A program made the translations under genes and the position numbers. Source: Methanocella paludicola SANAE (GTDB lineage: Archaea > Halobacteriota > Methanocellia > Methanocellales > Methanocellaceae). From it: a DNA stretch of 64,000 bases. The notes beneath the pieces are model-generated. The model saw nothing but the letters and a program-made list of their open reading frames with translations. It was not told the DNA's origin and ran no database searches. Of the stretch, positions 54,270-63,757 are shown in pieces. Numbering within the stretch: the stretch's first letter is position 1; each line of letters starts with the position of its first letter. The stretch lies in assembly GCF_000011005.1 (NCBI RefSeq), contig NC_013665.1:186001-250000 (forward strand), read 5' to 3'.

Positions 54270-55175
54270 ATGAAAACGACTCTGGTGGTCCCCGCATATA
54301 ATGAAGAAGAAGCGTTGCCAAAAACGTTTGAAGAGTACATGGAATATGTTGATGAGATCATCATCGTTAATGATGGCTCGCAGGACAATACCGATGGAAT
54401 AGCGCGGGACTATGCTTCAAAGAATGACAAAATTAAGTACATAAAGCATGATACCAATCGGGGCAAACCGGAGGCGCTGAAGACGGGTGTGGAACATTCC
54501 ACTGGCGATATTCTCATTTTCACCGACGCTGACTGCACTTACCCTGCACGGTATATTCCAGAGTTCGTAAAAAGGATTAATATGGGCGCGGATATGGTAC
54601 TGGGCGCCAGGGTGTTTAATACAACTAACATCCCCCGGTTCAACCGAATCGGAAATATAATATTCTCTTTACTAATCACCTACTTCTGCTATACGAGGAT
54701 TATGGATGCACAAACCGGGTACAGGGCAATGCGTACATCTATATTCCCGGAACTCGATGTGACGGCGAAAAATCTGGAATATGAAACGAAGATGACAATG
54801 CGAGCCGCGAAACTAGGGTACAGCGTAGTCGAAGTGCCGATCGAATATAGGAAAAGGGTGGGGAAGTCCAAGCTTAACCCATTCAGGGATGGGTTCCGCA
54901 TGCTCAATTCAATACCCTCTACGATTTGGCAAGAAAGTACGTTCATACTAAAAAGCGTCATCTTGATCAATATCTTGTTATTTTGTCTGGGCTTGTTATT
55001 CGGCCTTTATTCCATATATGAAAAGCTCGCCGTAGGGGTATTGTCGCATGAGTATTACCCCCTCCTGGCTGTCGTACTCATATTGACGGCCATGCAATTG
55101 ATGAGCTTTAGCCTAATCATGGAATTCATCGTGAATAAGCTCAATAAGATTGAGGATTTAGTAAAAAAGTATTGA
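54270..55175 (+). CDS. Polyprenyl-phosphate sugar synthase-like GT2 with C-terminal membrane helices
   Basis: A 301-residue enzyme like dolichol-phosphate mannosyltransferases. It starts KTTLVVPAYNEEEALPKTFE, has DVNDGSQDN-type VNDGSQDNTDGIA, and the DXD segment ILIFTDADCTYPARYIPEF. The TRIMDAQTGYRAM block resembles the acceptor region of the GT2 at 39450-40418. Two helices (about 230-252 and 262-285) anchor the C-terminus. AGGTGG lies just before ATG 54270. It is the only plus-strand gene in this stretch of the surface locus. Confidence 0.88.
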   Translation: MKTTLVVPAYNEEEALPKTFEEYMEYVDEIIIVNDGSQDNTDGIARDYASKNDKIKYIKHDTNRGKPEALKTGVEHSTGDILIFTDADCTYPARYIPEFVKRINMGADMVLGARVFNTTNIPRFNRIGNIIFSLLITYFCYTRIMDAQTGYRAMRTSIFPELDVTAKNLEYETKMTMRAAKLGYSVVEVPIEYRKRVGKSKLNPFRDGFRMLNSIPSTIWQESTFILKSVILINILLFCLGLLFGLYSIYEKLAVGVLSHEYYPLLAVVLILTAMQLMSFSLIMEFIVNKLNKIEDLVKKY

Positions 55176-55180
55176 CGGGT

Positions 55181-55531
55181 CTAATCGAAGGCGACGAGCA
55201 CGCACAGCCCTATGATAATGATGGCGGTGCCAATCATACGGCCTGCGTGGAATGGCTCTTTTAACACGAGAATCGAGAACGCATAGACGACGATGAACGT
55301 TAGCGCGATGAAGGGGTAAACGTAGGACAGGTCGGCCTTCGATAGCGCGATAATCCAGAATACGGACCCGATTGCGTATAATATCAAACCCACGATAATA
55401 TAGACATTAAATAGCTGCAGCAGGTTGGAGAAGCTGATCTCACCGACGTTATTCGCCCCGACCTTAAAGAACAGCTGGCCGAAGGATGCGAACACGATGC
55501 CTATCAGGATGTCGATTATTACTTTATTCAT
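55181..55531 (-). CDS. SMR/EamA-type small membrane transporter (possible lipid-sugar flippase subunit)
   Basis: A 116-residue, four-helix protein: about residues 5-25, 38-60, 68-92 and 97-115. The pattern ASFGQLFFKVGANN and FWIIALSKADLSYVYPFIAL matches the small multidrug resistance/EamA superfamily. In polysaccharide loci, such proteins (ArnE/ArnF-like) move polyprenyl-phosphate sugars across the membrane. The ATG at 55531 overlaps the methyltransferase stop (ATGA), so both are cotranslated. The transported lipid is unknown; an amine-exporting role is the alternative. Confidence 0.8.
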   Translation of the reverse strand: MNKVIIDILIGIVFASFGQLFFKVGANNVGEISFSNLLQLFNVYIIVGLILYAIGSVFWIIALSKADLSYVYPFIALTFIVVYAFSILVLKEPFHAGRMIGTAIIIIGLCVLVAFD

Positions 55532-56082
55532 TGCTTATGACCTATCGCGAAGTTGTTTAGACCGAACTCGAACGATCTTACCTGGACGCCAGTAAAGCCG
55601 CATTCTTCCAGGATTGTCTTTAGCTCGCTCCTGGAATAATAATGCTTATGGTCCCGTATCTCTACAGGGCTCACGATTTTCAGCCGATAGGACAAGAATT
55701 CCAGGATGGGCTTGCTCGCGGGCGATGGCGTAGTAATCAATATTTTGCCCCTATTTTTCACGATCCTGTAGCATTCGCCGAGCACGTCTTCGGGCCTATC
55801 TAGGTGCTCCAGTACCGCTATCAGGGTTACGCAATCCATCGAGCCGGTTTCAAGGGGGACTTTGCCGTCGATGAAAGAATTTTTTATGGTGATATTGCCG
55901 AACGTCTCTTCTTCAGCTTTTTTATCGAAGCCATAGCCGGCCCGGATGTCGCCCGAGACCGACCGGAGAAAAGAGCCGCTGCCGCAGCCAAGGTCGCACA
56001 GCGTCGTATCTTTATCCAGGTGCTGAAGGACCAGGCCAACGCGGAGCTTTCGAAAAAAGGGCTCTAACAGCTCTTCCGGCAT
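55528..56082 (-). CDS. Class I SAM-dependent methyltransferase
   Basis: A 184-residue methyltransferase_11-type protein. Motif I is LCDLGCGSGSFLRSV. The region MDCVTLIAVLEHLDRPEDVL and GKILITTPSPASKP supply the post-I and motif III parts. The C-terminal RDHKHYYSRSELKTILEECGF matches family members acting on polyprenyl or sugar substrates. Its stop overlaps the start of the small transporter. The start ATG 56082 gives a short N-terminus of about 24 residues. The substrate is unknown. Confidence 0.85.
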   Translation of the reverse strand: MPEELLEPFFRKLRVGLVLQHLDKDTTLCDLGCGSGSFLRSVSGDIRAGYGFDKKAEEETFGNITIKNSFIDGKVPLETGSMDCVTLIAVLEHLDRPEDVLGECYRIVKNRGKILITTPSPASKPILEFLSYRLKIVSPVEIRDHKHYYSRSELKTILEECGFTGVQVRSFEFGLNNFAIGHKQ

Positions 56083-56156
56083 ACTGTATTCGCTATTACT
56101 CGGGAATACATAAAGCTATTGCCAAACCCATTTTTATGAAATTGTTTATCGTGTTT

Positions 56157-58139
56157 TCACAGTATGATCGGTAACCCGTTTTTATCATCATACCAGAACA
56201 TATCCGGCAATCCAGTAGAATTCGAGATATGAGATCTCAAACTAGCATTGAAATAGGGAGTATTTGGCAAAGGACCATTCCAAAAAAGCTGATACTGGCC
56301 ACTTGAAATATATATTGTCGTGCCATCGACGGTTTTATAACCATCAAGCTGAATCTGGGGGAAGTTAAATCCGTCCGAACCCCATCCATGTGTATTCGTT
56401 GAATAATATATAGCAATACAGCTACCGTATATTAATATAATGGCCGAGAGTACTATCACAATAATTTTCATTCTTTTTTGCACAACATTCGTTTGCAATT
56501 GCTGTCCTCTTGGCTTACTGAATAAATATATGTATACCGGTATACTGAATGTGAGAAGTACCAGCGAATAAACGAACCCGATGCCGAATCGTAAGTCTGG
56601 GGCCGAATAGAACCAGAACGCGATACCGATGATGGAAATGGCCATGGGGATAATACATGCAGTTTTATTTAGTGATATGTTCGAGAGCCTTTCCTTTTTA
56701 AAAACAATATAGTAGAAGATCAGCAAGAGCCCACTGATAAATATGATAAACGGGACTACTAATTCTGCGATCGGATAAATAAACGAGATAATGATGTTTT
56801 GGGTCAAGGAATAAATAAAATCATCCAGCTCTGTTCCGATTATGATCTGTCTTGAGAGCGGCATGTGGCTCCAGCCGAAGATATTAAAATATCTTTCAAG
56901 CCAGGGCTTGACCCATCCCCATCCTGACAGAGCAGTAAGGGCATCATTACTTGGTAATCGAGCCCATGCTGTAGTCCAGTTTATTTCGCTTGTGCATAGA
57001 AGCGGCGGTACAGCCCATTTTAATCCGGAAAAGTACACGATCCGAAATGGGAAGAATAGACAGCCTGATAATAATAGCCCTCGTATCATCCATGGTAAGG
57101 TTAATAATAGTAATATAGCCAATAAAAGAACATTGAGTATTTCCTTCATTCCATCGTTGAATATGTCAAGGATTTTACCTTTATTTTTAAATGATTCAAT
57201 TGTACCCTGAAACAAGAAAACAGGCAACGAGACGATAAGCGCAATTGAGGACAGCTTAATGGTAATGGCATATGCCACGAGGAGTATGGCAAAGAACAAG
57301 TAAAAATTATCATTTTGTGTCCGCTCCAGCACATAAATGGCCAGATAAATAACAAATAATGTTATTATCATGACGGGTAAATCCGGGGATGACGACGTCA
57401 GCATCATAAGTCCCGGGTAGACCAGGGCGATCGATGAGAATATTAAGAACAGGTCACTTAAGCCAATTTCAATATTTTTGTCTTTGGCGCCCTTATGCCT
57501 TGAAATGTCGCCCGCCTTGTCCAGGCGGGCGGGAAAAATTTTTCTTTTAACGATAAGTAATATTGCGGATGCATAAAAGAACATAATCAACCCGTTCACC
57601 AGGAAAAACGGCTTATTCAGGATAATTACCCATTGGTCAATGCAGGCCGAAAGCATGAACCATGAGCAGTTATAGCCAAAACGCCCGTGCAAGTTCGCAA
57701 GCCCAAGAGGCGCCTGACTCTCGATGATCCATTTAATCGCTGGTAAATGATACATGCCCGTGTCGAACCAAGAAACCCAGGCAAACGGGATTATCATAAA
57801 GATTAGCAGGGCGAGTGTTGATATCAGGACCTTTTCAAACCAGCTTAAATACGTAAGGATCGACTTTCTGTTAAAGAAGAATAAACCTATTCCAAAAAAT
57901 AATAGTACAATCGTTACGGTGAGGCTTATCGGCATAAAAAAATTAATTAAAGTGGCAAGTGTAGTAACTACTGCCATACCTGCAATCCCATAGGTCAGCA
58001 GTGAAAGGTGCTCTCCATCAGAATCGATATGAAAGGTCTTTTTAATAAAATCAACGGATACGCTACCGAAACCAACTAACGCTATGAACCAGCAGACGTA
58101 CGATAGAAAAAAAATACTATAATCGATTATCACAAGCAT
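56157..58139 (-). CDS. Large multispanning membrane protein, GT-C-like (LIC_10190-like)
   Basis: A 660-residue protein with about 12-14 hydrophobic helices over its whole length. The first large loop holds WVSWFDTGMYHLPAIKWI followed by the Gly-rich NLHGRFGYN region: an aspartate after the first or second helix pair followed by a YH motif is typical of GT-C glycosyltransferases using polyprenyl-linked donors, and this arrangement matches the bacterial LIC_10190 membrane family. The final ~65 residues are extracytoplasmic. ATG 58139 is the start. Base composition is visibly richer in A+T than in the core genes. It probably transfers or polymerises sugars outside the membrane (inference). Confidence 0.7.
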   Translation of the reverse strand: MLVIIDYSIFFLSYVCWFIALVGFGSVSVDFIKKTFHIDSDGEHLSLLTYGIAGMAVVTTLATLINFFMPISLTVTIVLLFFGIGLFFFNRKSILTYLSWFEKVLISTLALLIFMIIPFAWVSWFDTGMYHLPAIKWIIESQAPLGLANLHGRFGYNCSWFMLSACIDQWVIILNKPFFLVNGLIMFFYASAILLIVKRKIFPARLDKAGDISRHKGAKDKNIEIGLSDLFLIFSSIALVYPGLMMLTSSSPDLPVMIITLFVIYLAIYVLERTQNDNFYLFFAILLVAYAITIKLSSIALIVSLPVFLFQGTIESFKNKGKILDIFNDGMKEILNVLLLAILLLLTLPWMIRGLLLSGCLFFPFRIVYFSGLKWAVPPLLCTSEINWTTAWARLPSNDALTALSGWGWVKPWLERYFNIFGWSHMPLSRQIIIGTELDDFIYSLTQNIIISFIYPIAELVVPFIIFISGLLLIFYYIVFKKERLSNISLNKTACIIPMAISIIGIAFWFYSAPDLRFGIGFVYSLVLLTFSIPVYIYLFSKPRGQQLQTNVVQKRMKIIVIVLSAIILIYGSCIAIYYSTNTHGWGSDGFNFPQIQLDGYKTVDGTTIYISSGQYQLFWNGPLPNTPYFNASLRSHISNSTGLPDMFWYDDKNGLPIIL

Positions 58140-58185
58140 GCTCCGGTGTGTATTATTTTTAATTAAATACCCATTGACTTTATAT

Positions 58186-59304
58186 TTAAGCTATCTTAGG
58201 CGAAATCTTTTTTATCATTGTTTCGAACAGCAATTGTAGGTCTATCTTTTTTAGTTTAAGGAAATTCGACTCAATCAAATGCCATGATAAGAATGCACAA
58301 ATAAACGTGGCTGGCACTGCCAGGATAAATAGCTCAAGCCAGCTTATACCATTAAAATAATTCATTATCAGCTGCTGGACCGGGAATGCATAGATATATA
58401 GACCATAGCTAAAGTCCCCGTATTTACCAGTATTTTTTATATACCGTGTCGGGACTTGGCTCGCCCAGATTATCATGTAGGGCAGGCAAATTAGGCTTGC
58501 CAGTTGGAAGAAATTTGTTTTGAACGACAGGCATAAGGCAACGAATAGCGTCAGCGATATCCAGCCGTTATAAACAATACTGTCTTTATATAGATAATAG
58601 ATCGCGCCTATCATGAACATGATTGCGATCCCGGTGGATATTGAAGTTAAAAATCCCAGAATACTTATGGCATCGAACAAGTCGACTATGGGCTTTATCG
58701 TCGCGAGCTCGGGAATATTGTTGAAGGCAAATACTATGATTGTACACGAGGCGAGTAATAATAAGAACTCCTTTTTCCGTAGCAGTCCTAAAAGGCCCAG
58801 CGCAAGTATAAGTAGATACATCCCGAACTCTATCGGTAACGACCATAGAGACCCATTAACCGCCACCTGATACGGATTATTAGTAAAGACGCCGGGAAGG
58901 TAAAACGATATGGATAGAAGCGTCGTATTTTTTAAATATAGCCATAAATATTCTGCCTGGGCAAAGTACTCACTTAGTGATAAATTCGTGACCAGCGGCC
59001 CAAGCACTAAAATACAGATAATTGTGACAACGAAAAGACCGGGGAATATTCGCAGGGAACGATTCCATAAAAATCTTATAGCGGATGGGTGCTCCATCCA
59101 GCTTTTTGTTATCAGATACCCACTAATGATGAAAAATATCGCGACACCCAGCGCGCCACAGGTCATGTATCCTGTGATGGCGCCCAGCGGCTCAGTATGT
59201 ATACCGCTTAAAGGAAATGAGTGGGAAAATATGACCAGGAGGGCGGCAAAGACACGCAGAAAGTCAAAATTATTTGATTTATGTGTATCATTTTCTACTG
59301 TCAT
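58186..59304 (-). CDS. Acyltransferase 3 family protein (OafA/YrhL type)
   Basis: Membrane O-acyltransferase of 372 residues that adds acetyl or other acyl groups to sugars at the cell surface. The N-terminus has the family signature NFDFLRVFAALLVIFSHSFPL, with the catalytic His in the first helix, and GVAIFFIISGYLI. The Arg-containing WNRSLRIFPGLFVV and the later SLWSLPIEFGMYL motif are also characteristic. About ten membrane helices are present. ATG 59304 is chosen; a TTG at 59310 is in frame. It sits between the large fusion protein and the GT-C-like gene on the same strand. Confidence 0.93.
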   Translation of the reverse strand: MTVENDTHKSNNFDFLRVFAALLVIFSHSFPLSGIHTEPLGAITGYMTCGALGVAIFFIISGYLITKSWMEHPSAIRFLWNRSLRIFPGLFVVTIICILVLGPLVTNLSLSEYFAQAEYLWLYLKNTTLLSISFYLPGVFTNNPYQVAVNGSLWSLPIEFGMYLLILALGLLGLLRKKEFLLLLASCTIIVFAFNNIPELATIKPIVDLFDAISILGFLTSISTGIAIMFMIGAIYYLYKDSIVYNGWISLTLFVALCLSFKTNFFQLASLICLPYMIIWASQVPTRYIKNTGKYGDFSYGLYIYAFPVQQLIMNYFNGISWLELFILAVPATFICAFLSWHLIESNFLKLKKIDLQLLFETMIKKISPKIA

Positions 59305-59322
59305 TCGCAACTAACCGTCCTA

Positions 59323-62166
59323 TCATTCAAGCTGACCTATCGGTAAATTATACTTTTCTTTAACGATTTTATAGTACTTATCCAGCTTTACCTGCCTTTT
59401 TTCAATATCATTCTCGACAGCCGGGACCCTATACAGTGATGTAATCTTCGGGATTTTAAAAAAATCGGTATGCTGGGAGTACCGTATCCACAGGTCCCAA
59501 TCCTCGAGGGCATCCAGGCTTTCATCGAAACCTCCATAAAGCTCATATAACTCCCGGTCGAAAAGCACGTTCTGGATGGGCATGTAGTTATGGATTGAGA
59601 GTATGTTCCTGTCGAAATTCTGGTCATAGGTGAGCCTGTAATCAAATTCCCGGTACTTGAATGGATCTTCTGATATGATCTCTGTTGGTACTTCGAAGCT
59701 CAAGTCGTACATTAGCCGATGCTCGCCGTCGTCCTTCAGCATGAAACAGACTGCCGTCTCGATGGACGTGGGGTATAGCAGATCGTCGTCATCTAAAAAA
59801 CGTAAATATTCACCTGTACATTTGTTGAGCCCGAAGTTACCGGCGCGGCAGCGCCCATGGTTCTCGCCGAGCGCGAAATATTTAATATCCATTCTACTGA
59901 ATTCTTGGTCTAACATTTCCTTGACCGTGGCCGGTCCATCCTCTACGACGATAGTTTCAATATTACCATATGTCTGATTCCTTATCGACGTCAACGCCTC
60001 ACGGAGGAATCCTTTTCTACCAATCGTACGAACTATTATCGATACTTTAGGCAACAAGCTCGGGTCTTCCATATCAATGTCAGATTTTACGAACGCCCCT
60101 TCACGGCGGAACTCGAAATCGTAATCCATGAACCATGGCTTAAATGATTTAAGAGCTTTCCTGTTTTTTATTCTGAATGCTAGGGCTTTTGGAATCAGTA
60201 AACTATGTTTCACAAATTGTTCAATTAATTTAGAGCGCTCATATGGAAGCTTATTTGGAACATTATTTAGTAGACGGAAATATTCCTTATAATACCACTT
60301 GATATCTTCCCGGTTACCATACTTGTACCTTAGATAAAATTGGTATAAAACAGAATTATAATATTGGGCGCTTTTAACAACATTCGCTTCGGAGTACGTA
60401 TCATGCTGGACCCGTGCAAAAGGCAGGTACATAAGCTTATAACCATTCATTCTTAAGCGCCAGGATAGATCCACATCCTCCATGTAGAGGAAAATGTTTT
60501 CATCAAAACCGCCCACATTCTCAAACGCATCTTTATGAATTAAACAACAGGCGCCTGAACTCCAGGACGTCTCAAGGGTGACCGGCGAATAGTGTTTGGG
60601 GTGCTCATAAGGCATCTGCCGGCACTCCCAGAGACGATAGCCATCCGATATAGTAGCGGAAGCTGCCGATATTAGCTCGGTTAATGTATCTTTATACAGT
60701 TTGCAATCCGGATTGAATAATAATACGTAATCAGCGTTTGGAGAGGCGTTAAGTACGCCAATGTTGACGCCCTTCCCGAATCCATTATTTTTATTCGTTT
60801 CAACGAGCTTGATTTTTATTTTATCATTATACTTTTCCATATATTCATTAACGGTTACCGCCGTCTTATCCCTCGAGTTATTATCCACGACGATGATTTC
60901 AGTCGATGCCGGGGGATAATTCTGTCCGATAATGCTATCAATGGCATTCCCGATAAATCGCTCAGAATTATACGTGACTATAATGATAGATATTAGCGGA
61001 TAATTTTTTATCTGTCTAATACGCTTATATGGCGGAACTGAGTTTTCCACTATTCTGGGGAATTTAGGTTTCGCAGCGATCATTGCCTTATTCTTCTTAT
61101 GATGGCTATACTTTTTTGATAATCCACCAAGTCCCCCATTTACTAATTTTCTAGCGCTAATAAGAATCCTGTCGTATGCTTTTCTGCGCCTCGTATCGTG
61201 AGGTAAAAATCTTTCTACGAACCCATTATGATATGCCATGACCAGCCGCCAGATGGAACTTTGTCTCATATCGGATAGTTCGCGCTTGAGTGTTGAATTT
61301 TGATCATCCAACCTCTCGATGTCTCTTAACAATTCTTGATTCTCAGCGCTTACTTTTAAAATCTCTTCTTTTAATAGTTCGACTCGCTTTTCTAAAGTAC
61401 CTTCTATAGCTGAATTAAATATAGGCGCTAGCTGTATTATCGGTGTCTGTTCATTACCCGTATTATTTTTAATATCACCAGGGATAGCTGTAAAAACATA
61501 TTGGTAAACATCCGAGTCCGGTATGGACTTTATGAAGTTGAACAAATCATCAGGAACCTTATCCTTATCGACTTTTAGCTCTGTGTTTCCAACCGGCACC
61601 CGTACTTTATTTACATTGATTACCATGTAACCGTGATCGTTAAACATATCGAGGATATTTTTCCATCCAAAAAATCGGAGATGGGTTACATCATGTAAGC
61701 CCATCGGTGTATATCGGAAATCACCAAATAATAGATTCAATATGATATCGCCATGGCAACCATTTGGAAGGGATACGACCAAATACCCGTCCGATTTTAG
61801 ATATTTTTTTACTTTTATGAGGATTTGTTCGGGCGATTTTAAATGTTCTAATACATCCCCGAATACTATCACATCAAAATAGGAATCTTTTAGATAAGCA
61901 TCAAGATCGATTATCTCGATGTCCCCGAAAACCATAGTTTCGCAATATTGTTGTGCAATACTTCCTGCCTCACGGTCAATATCGATGCCAGTAACACGAT
62001 TGCCGTTTTCTCTGAAAATTTTACTTAAATAGCCTGTAGAGTTGCCCACCTCGAGAACTGCCTTATTTCTACCCACCAGATCTATGATTAAGCCGTGGCT
62101 AGTATTTTTATTTTCAGGGTCAATGGTATTAGGCTCATATCGTATTGCACGTAAAATATCAGGCAC
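59323..62166 (-). CDS. Methyltransferase - coiled coil - GT2 - GT2 fusion protein
   Basis: A 947-residue multidomain enzyme. Residues about 25-230 form a SAM methyltransferase (AVLEVGNSTGYLSKIF, VFGDVLEHLKSPEQIL). About 254-308 is a coiled coil ending in QSSIWRLV. The first GT2 domain (about 390-640) has PLISIIIVTYNSERF, LLFNPDCKLYKD and FLYMEDVDLSWRLR. The second (about 712-947) has PKVSIIVRTIGRKGF, YLRFLDDDDLLYP and a C-terminal EDWDLWIRYSQ. The start is GTG 62166, with a strong GGAGG eight bases upstream. Such fusions build and cap O-antigen-like chains; the methyl group may end the chain (inference). It follows the ABC exporter genes. Confidence 0.9.
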   Translation of the reverse strand: MPDILRAIRYEPNTIDPENKNTSHGLIIDLVGRNKAVLEVGNSTGYLSKIFRENGNRVTGIDIDREAGSIAQQYCETMVFGDIEIIDLDAYLKDSYFDVIVFGDVLEHLKSPEQILIKVKKYLKSDGYLVVSLPNGCHGDIILNLLFGDFRYTPMGLHDVTHLRFFGWKNILDMFNDHGYMVINVNKVRVPVGNTELKVDKDKVPDDLFNFIKSIPDSDVYQYVFTAIPGDIKNNTGNEQTPIIQLAPIFNSAIEGTLEKRVELLKEEILKVSAENQELLRDIERLDDQNSTLKRELSDMRQSSIWRLVMAYHNGFVERFLPHDTRRRKAYDRILISARKLVNGGLGGLSKKYSHHKKNKAMIAAKPKFPRIVENSVPPYKRIRQIKNYPLISIIIVTYNSERFIGNAIDSIIGQNYPPASTEIIVVDNNSRDKTAVTVNEYMEKYNDKIKIKLVETNKNNGFGKGVNIGVLNASPNADYVLLFNPDCKLYKDTLTELISAASATISDGYRLWECRQMPYEHPKHYSPVTLETSWSSGACCLIHKDAFENVGGFDENIFLYMEDVDLSWRLRMNGYKLMYLPFARVQHDTYSEANVVKSAQYYNSVLYQFYLRYKYGNREDIKWYYKEYFRLLNNVPNKLPYERSKLIEQFVKHSLLIPKALAFRIKNRKALKSFKPWFMDYDFEFRREGAFVKSDIDMEDPSLLPKVSIIVRTIGRKGFLREALTSIRNQTYGNIETIVVEDGPATVKEMLDQEFSRMDIKYFALGENHGRCRAGNFGLNKCTGEYLRFLDDDDLLYPTSIETAVCFMLKDDGEHRLMYDLSFEVPTEIISEDPFKYREFDYRLTYDQNFDRNILSIHNYMPIQNVLFDRELYELYGGFDESLDALEDWDLWIRYSQHTDFFKIPKITSLYRVPAVENDIEKRQVKLDKYYKIVKEKYNLPIGQLE

Positions 62167-62196
62167 TTACGCTGCCTCCTGTAAGGTCTCCAGGCC

Positions 62197-62973
62197 TTAA
62201 ATTTGATTTGCCATTTGCTGATATTTCTGAATTACTTTATTCGTCTCTCCCATTGCCACTATCATACCACTATTGAGCAATAAAGATTTTTGACATAGGC
62301 TATTGACCGAAGGCAAGGAATGGGAAACGAACACAATGGTTTTACCGCTTTTTCTTATATCTTCTATCTTCTCCATACACTTCTTCTGGAAGTGCTCGTC
62401 CCCTACTGCTAAAACCTCGTCGAGTAATAGAATATCTGGATCGGTCTGTATAGCGATTGAAAAGGCAAGCCTCACGTACATTCCCGATGAAAAATTCCTC
62501 AATTTCATATTTTCAAACCGCTTGAGCTCGGCGAAATCGAGAATATCCTCATACTTCCTATCGACCTCTTTTTTCGTGAGCCCCATGATAGCGCCATACA
62601 GGTAAATGTTCTCTTTGGCAGTGAGCTCGTACTGGAACCCGACGCCCAGCTCCAGGAACGGCGCGATTCGCCCATTGACCTTTACCGAGCCGCTGTCCGG
62701 GTACAGCACTCCTGCCAGCATCTTAAGCAGCGTACTCTTCCCGCTCCCATTCGGCCCGATAACTCCGAACGTCTCCCCACGCTTAATGTTGAAGCTAACG
62801 TCCTTCAGGGCCCAGAACTCTTCGTAGCTCTTATTCCCGCTGAACATCCCGATAATGTTCTCATACACCGTTCGCTTCTTTTCCATGGGGATACGGTAGC
62901 ACTTCGAGACATTATTCACCACGATGGCGCTCTCCTCGTCCAGCTTTGACTTTTCCTTAAGCAGTAAAGGCAT
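62197..62973 (-). CDS. Polysaccharide ABC exporter, ATPase subunit (Wzt/TagH type)
   Basis: Drives export of a lipid-linked glycan. The 258-residue protein has Walker A GVIGPNGSGKSTLLKMLAG, the signature in LRNFSSGMYVRLAFSIA, Walker B ILLLDEVLAVGDEHFQKKC and the switch His in VFVSHSLPSVN. The N-terminal ~30 residues and the GRIAPFLELGVGFQ segment are typical of the Wzt/TagH family. It lacks the C-terminal carbohydrate-binding domain found in Wzt proteins that recognise a chain-end modification. The ATG at 62973 lies three bases after the permease stop. Confidence 0.95.
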   Translation of the reverse strand: MPLLLKEKSKLDEESAIVVNNVSKCYRIPMEKKRTVYENIIGMFSGNKSYEEFWALKDVSFNIKRGETFGVIGPNGSGKSTLLKMLAGVLYPDSGSVKVNGRIAPFLELGVGFQYELTAKENIYLYGAIMGLTKKEVDRKYEDILDFAELKRFENMKLRNFSSGMYVRLAFSIAIQTDPDILLLDEVLAVGDEHFQKKCMEKIEDIRKSGKTIVFVSHSLPSVNSLCQKSLLLNSGMIVAMGETNKVIQKYQQMANQI

Positions 62974-62976
62974 GGC

Positions 62977-63744
62977 TCATACCTCCTCGGCGAAGCGCCG
63001 CTGGAGCCTCTTGAAGACTGCGTTCCCGAAGACGACTAACACAACGCCGAAGACGAGGACGATTGCGAAGCTCCATAGGTCGGGGACCGTTCCTTCGAGG
63101 AATATGTCCCGGTACATCTCGATGAGTAAAGTAACCGGGTTCAGCATATAGAGAGTCTTGATCTGCTCGGGCAGCTTCGAAAGCTGCGATAGAGGATACA
63201 TGATAGGGCAGGCAAAGAAACCGACCTGCATGAGCACGTCCCAGATATTATTCAGGTCCCTGAAGTAGACGAAGAGCGAGGAAAGGATGAGCGCCATTCC
63301 ATAGACGATGAGGAAGAACATTGCCAGCAGTACAGGGAAAAGCAGGATTGCCGGTGAGAGCCCGATGCCAAAAATAAATAACAGGGGCACGAGCACGCAA
63401 AACTCGAGCACCGAGCTGATCAGGCTCGACAGGGTAGAGCTCAGGGGCAGTATCTCCCTGGGTATGTATATCTTCGTGACCAGGCTGGGCTTGCCTACCA
63501 CCGAGGCCAGTGCAGCACTCGTACCGATGGAGAAGAACCTCCAGACCAGGAGGCCCGTCAGGATGTAAAGGACGAAGCTACCACCGCTCCCGAAAAAGTT
63601 GCTGAACACAAAGTAGAGCACGAGCATCATCAATAGGGGATTCAGCAGCGACCACGCGAAACCTAACATGGAATTTGCGTACTTCACCTTGAGGTCGCTC
63701 ACGACGAGGTTCTTGATAAGCTCTCGATAATCATATAAAGACAT
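62977..63744 (-). CDS. Polysaccharide ABC exporter, permease subunit (Wzm/ABC-2 type)
   Basis: Membrane partner of the preceding ATPase, 255 residues with six helices. It opens with LYDYRELIKNLVVSDLKVKY, the amphipathic N-terminal segment of ABC-2 glycan exporters, followed by FAWSLLNPLLMMLVLYFVFS. A central loop and the final helices (IMYPLSQLSKLPEQIKTLYM, VLVFGVVLVVFGNAVFKRL) are typical. ATG 63744 is the start. Together with the ATPase it exports the glycan made by the enzymes to its left in this list. Confidence 0.94.
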   Translation of the reverse strand: MSLYDYRELIKNLVVSDLKVKYANSMLGFAWSLLNPLLMMLVLYFVFSNFFGSGGSFVLYILTGLLVWRFFSIGTSAALASVVGKPSLVTKIYIPREILPLSSTLSSLISSVLEFCVLVPLLFIFGIGLSPAILLFPVLLAMFFLIVYGMALILSSLFVYFRDLNNIWDVLMQVGFFACPIMYPLSQLSKLPEQIKTLYMLNPVTLLIEMYRDIFLEGTVPDLWSFAIVLVFGVVLVVFGNAVFKRLQRRFAEEV

Positions 63745-63757
63745 AATGATCGGAAGT

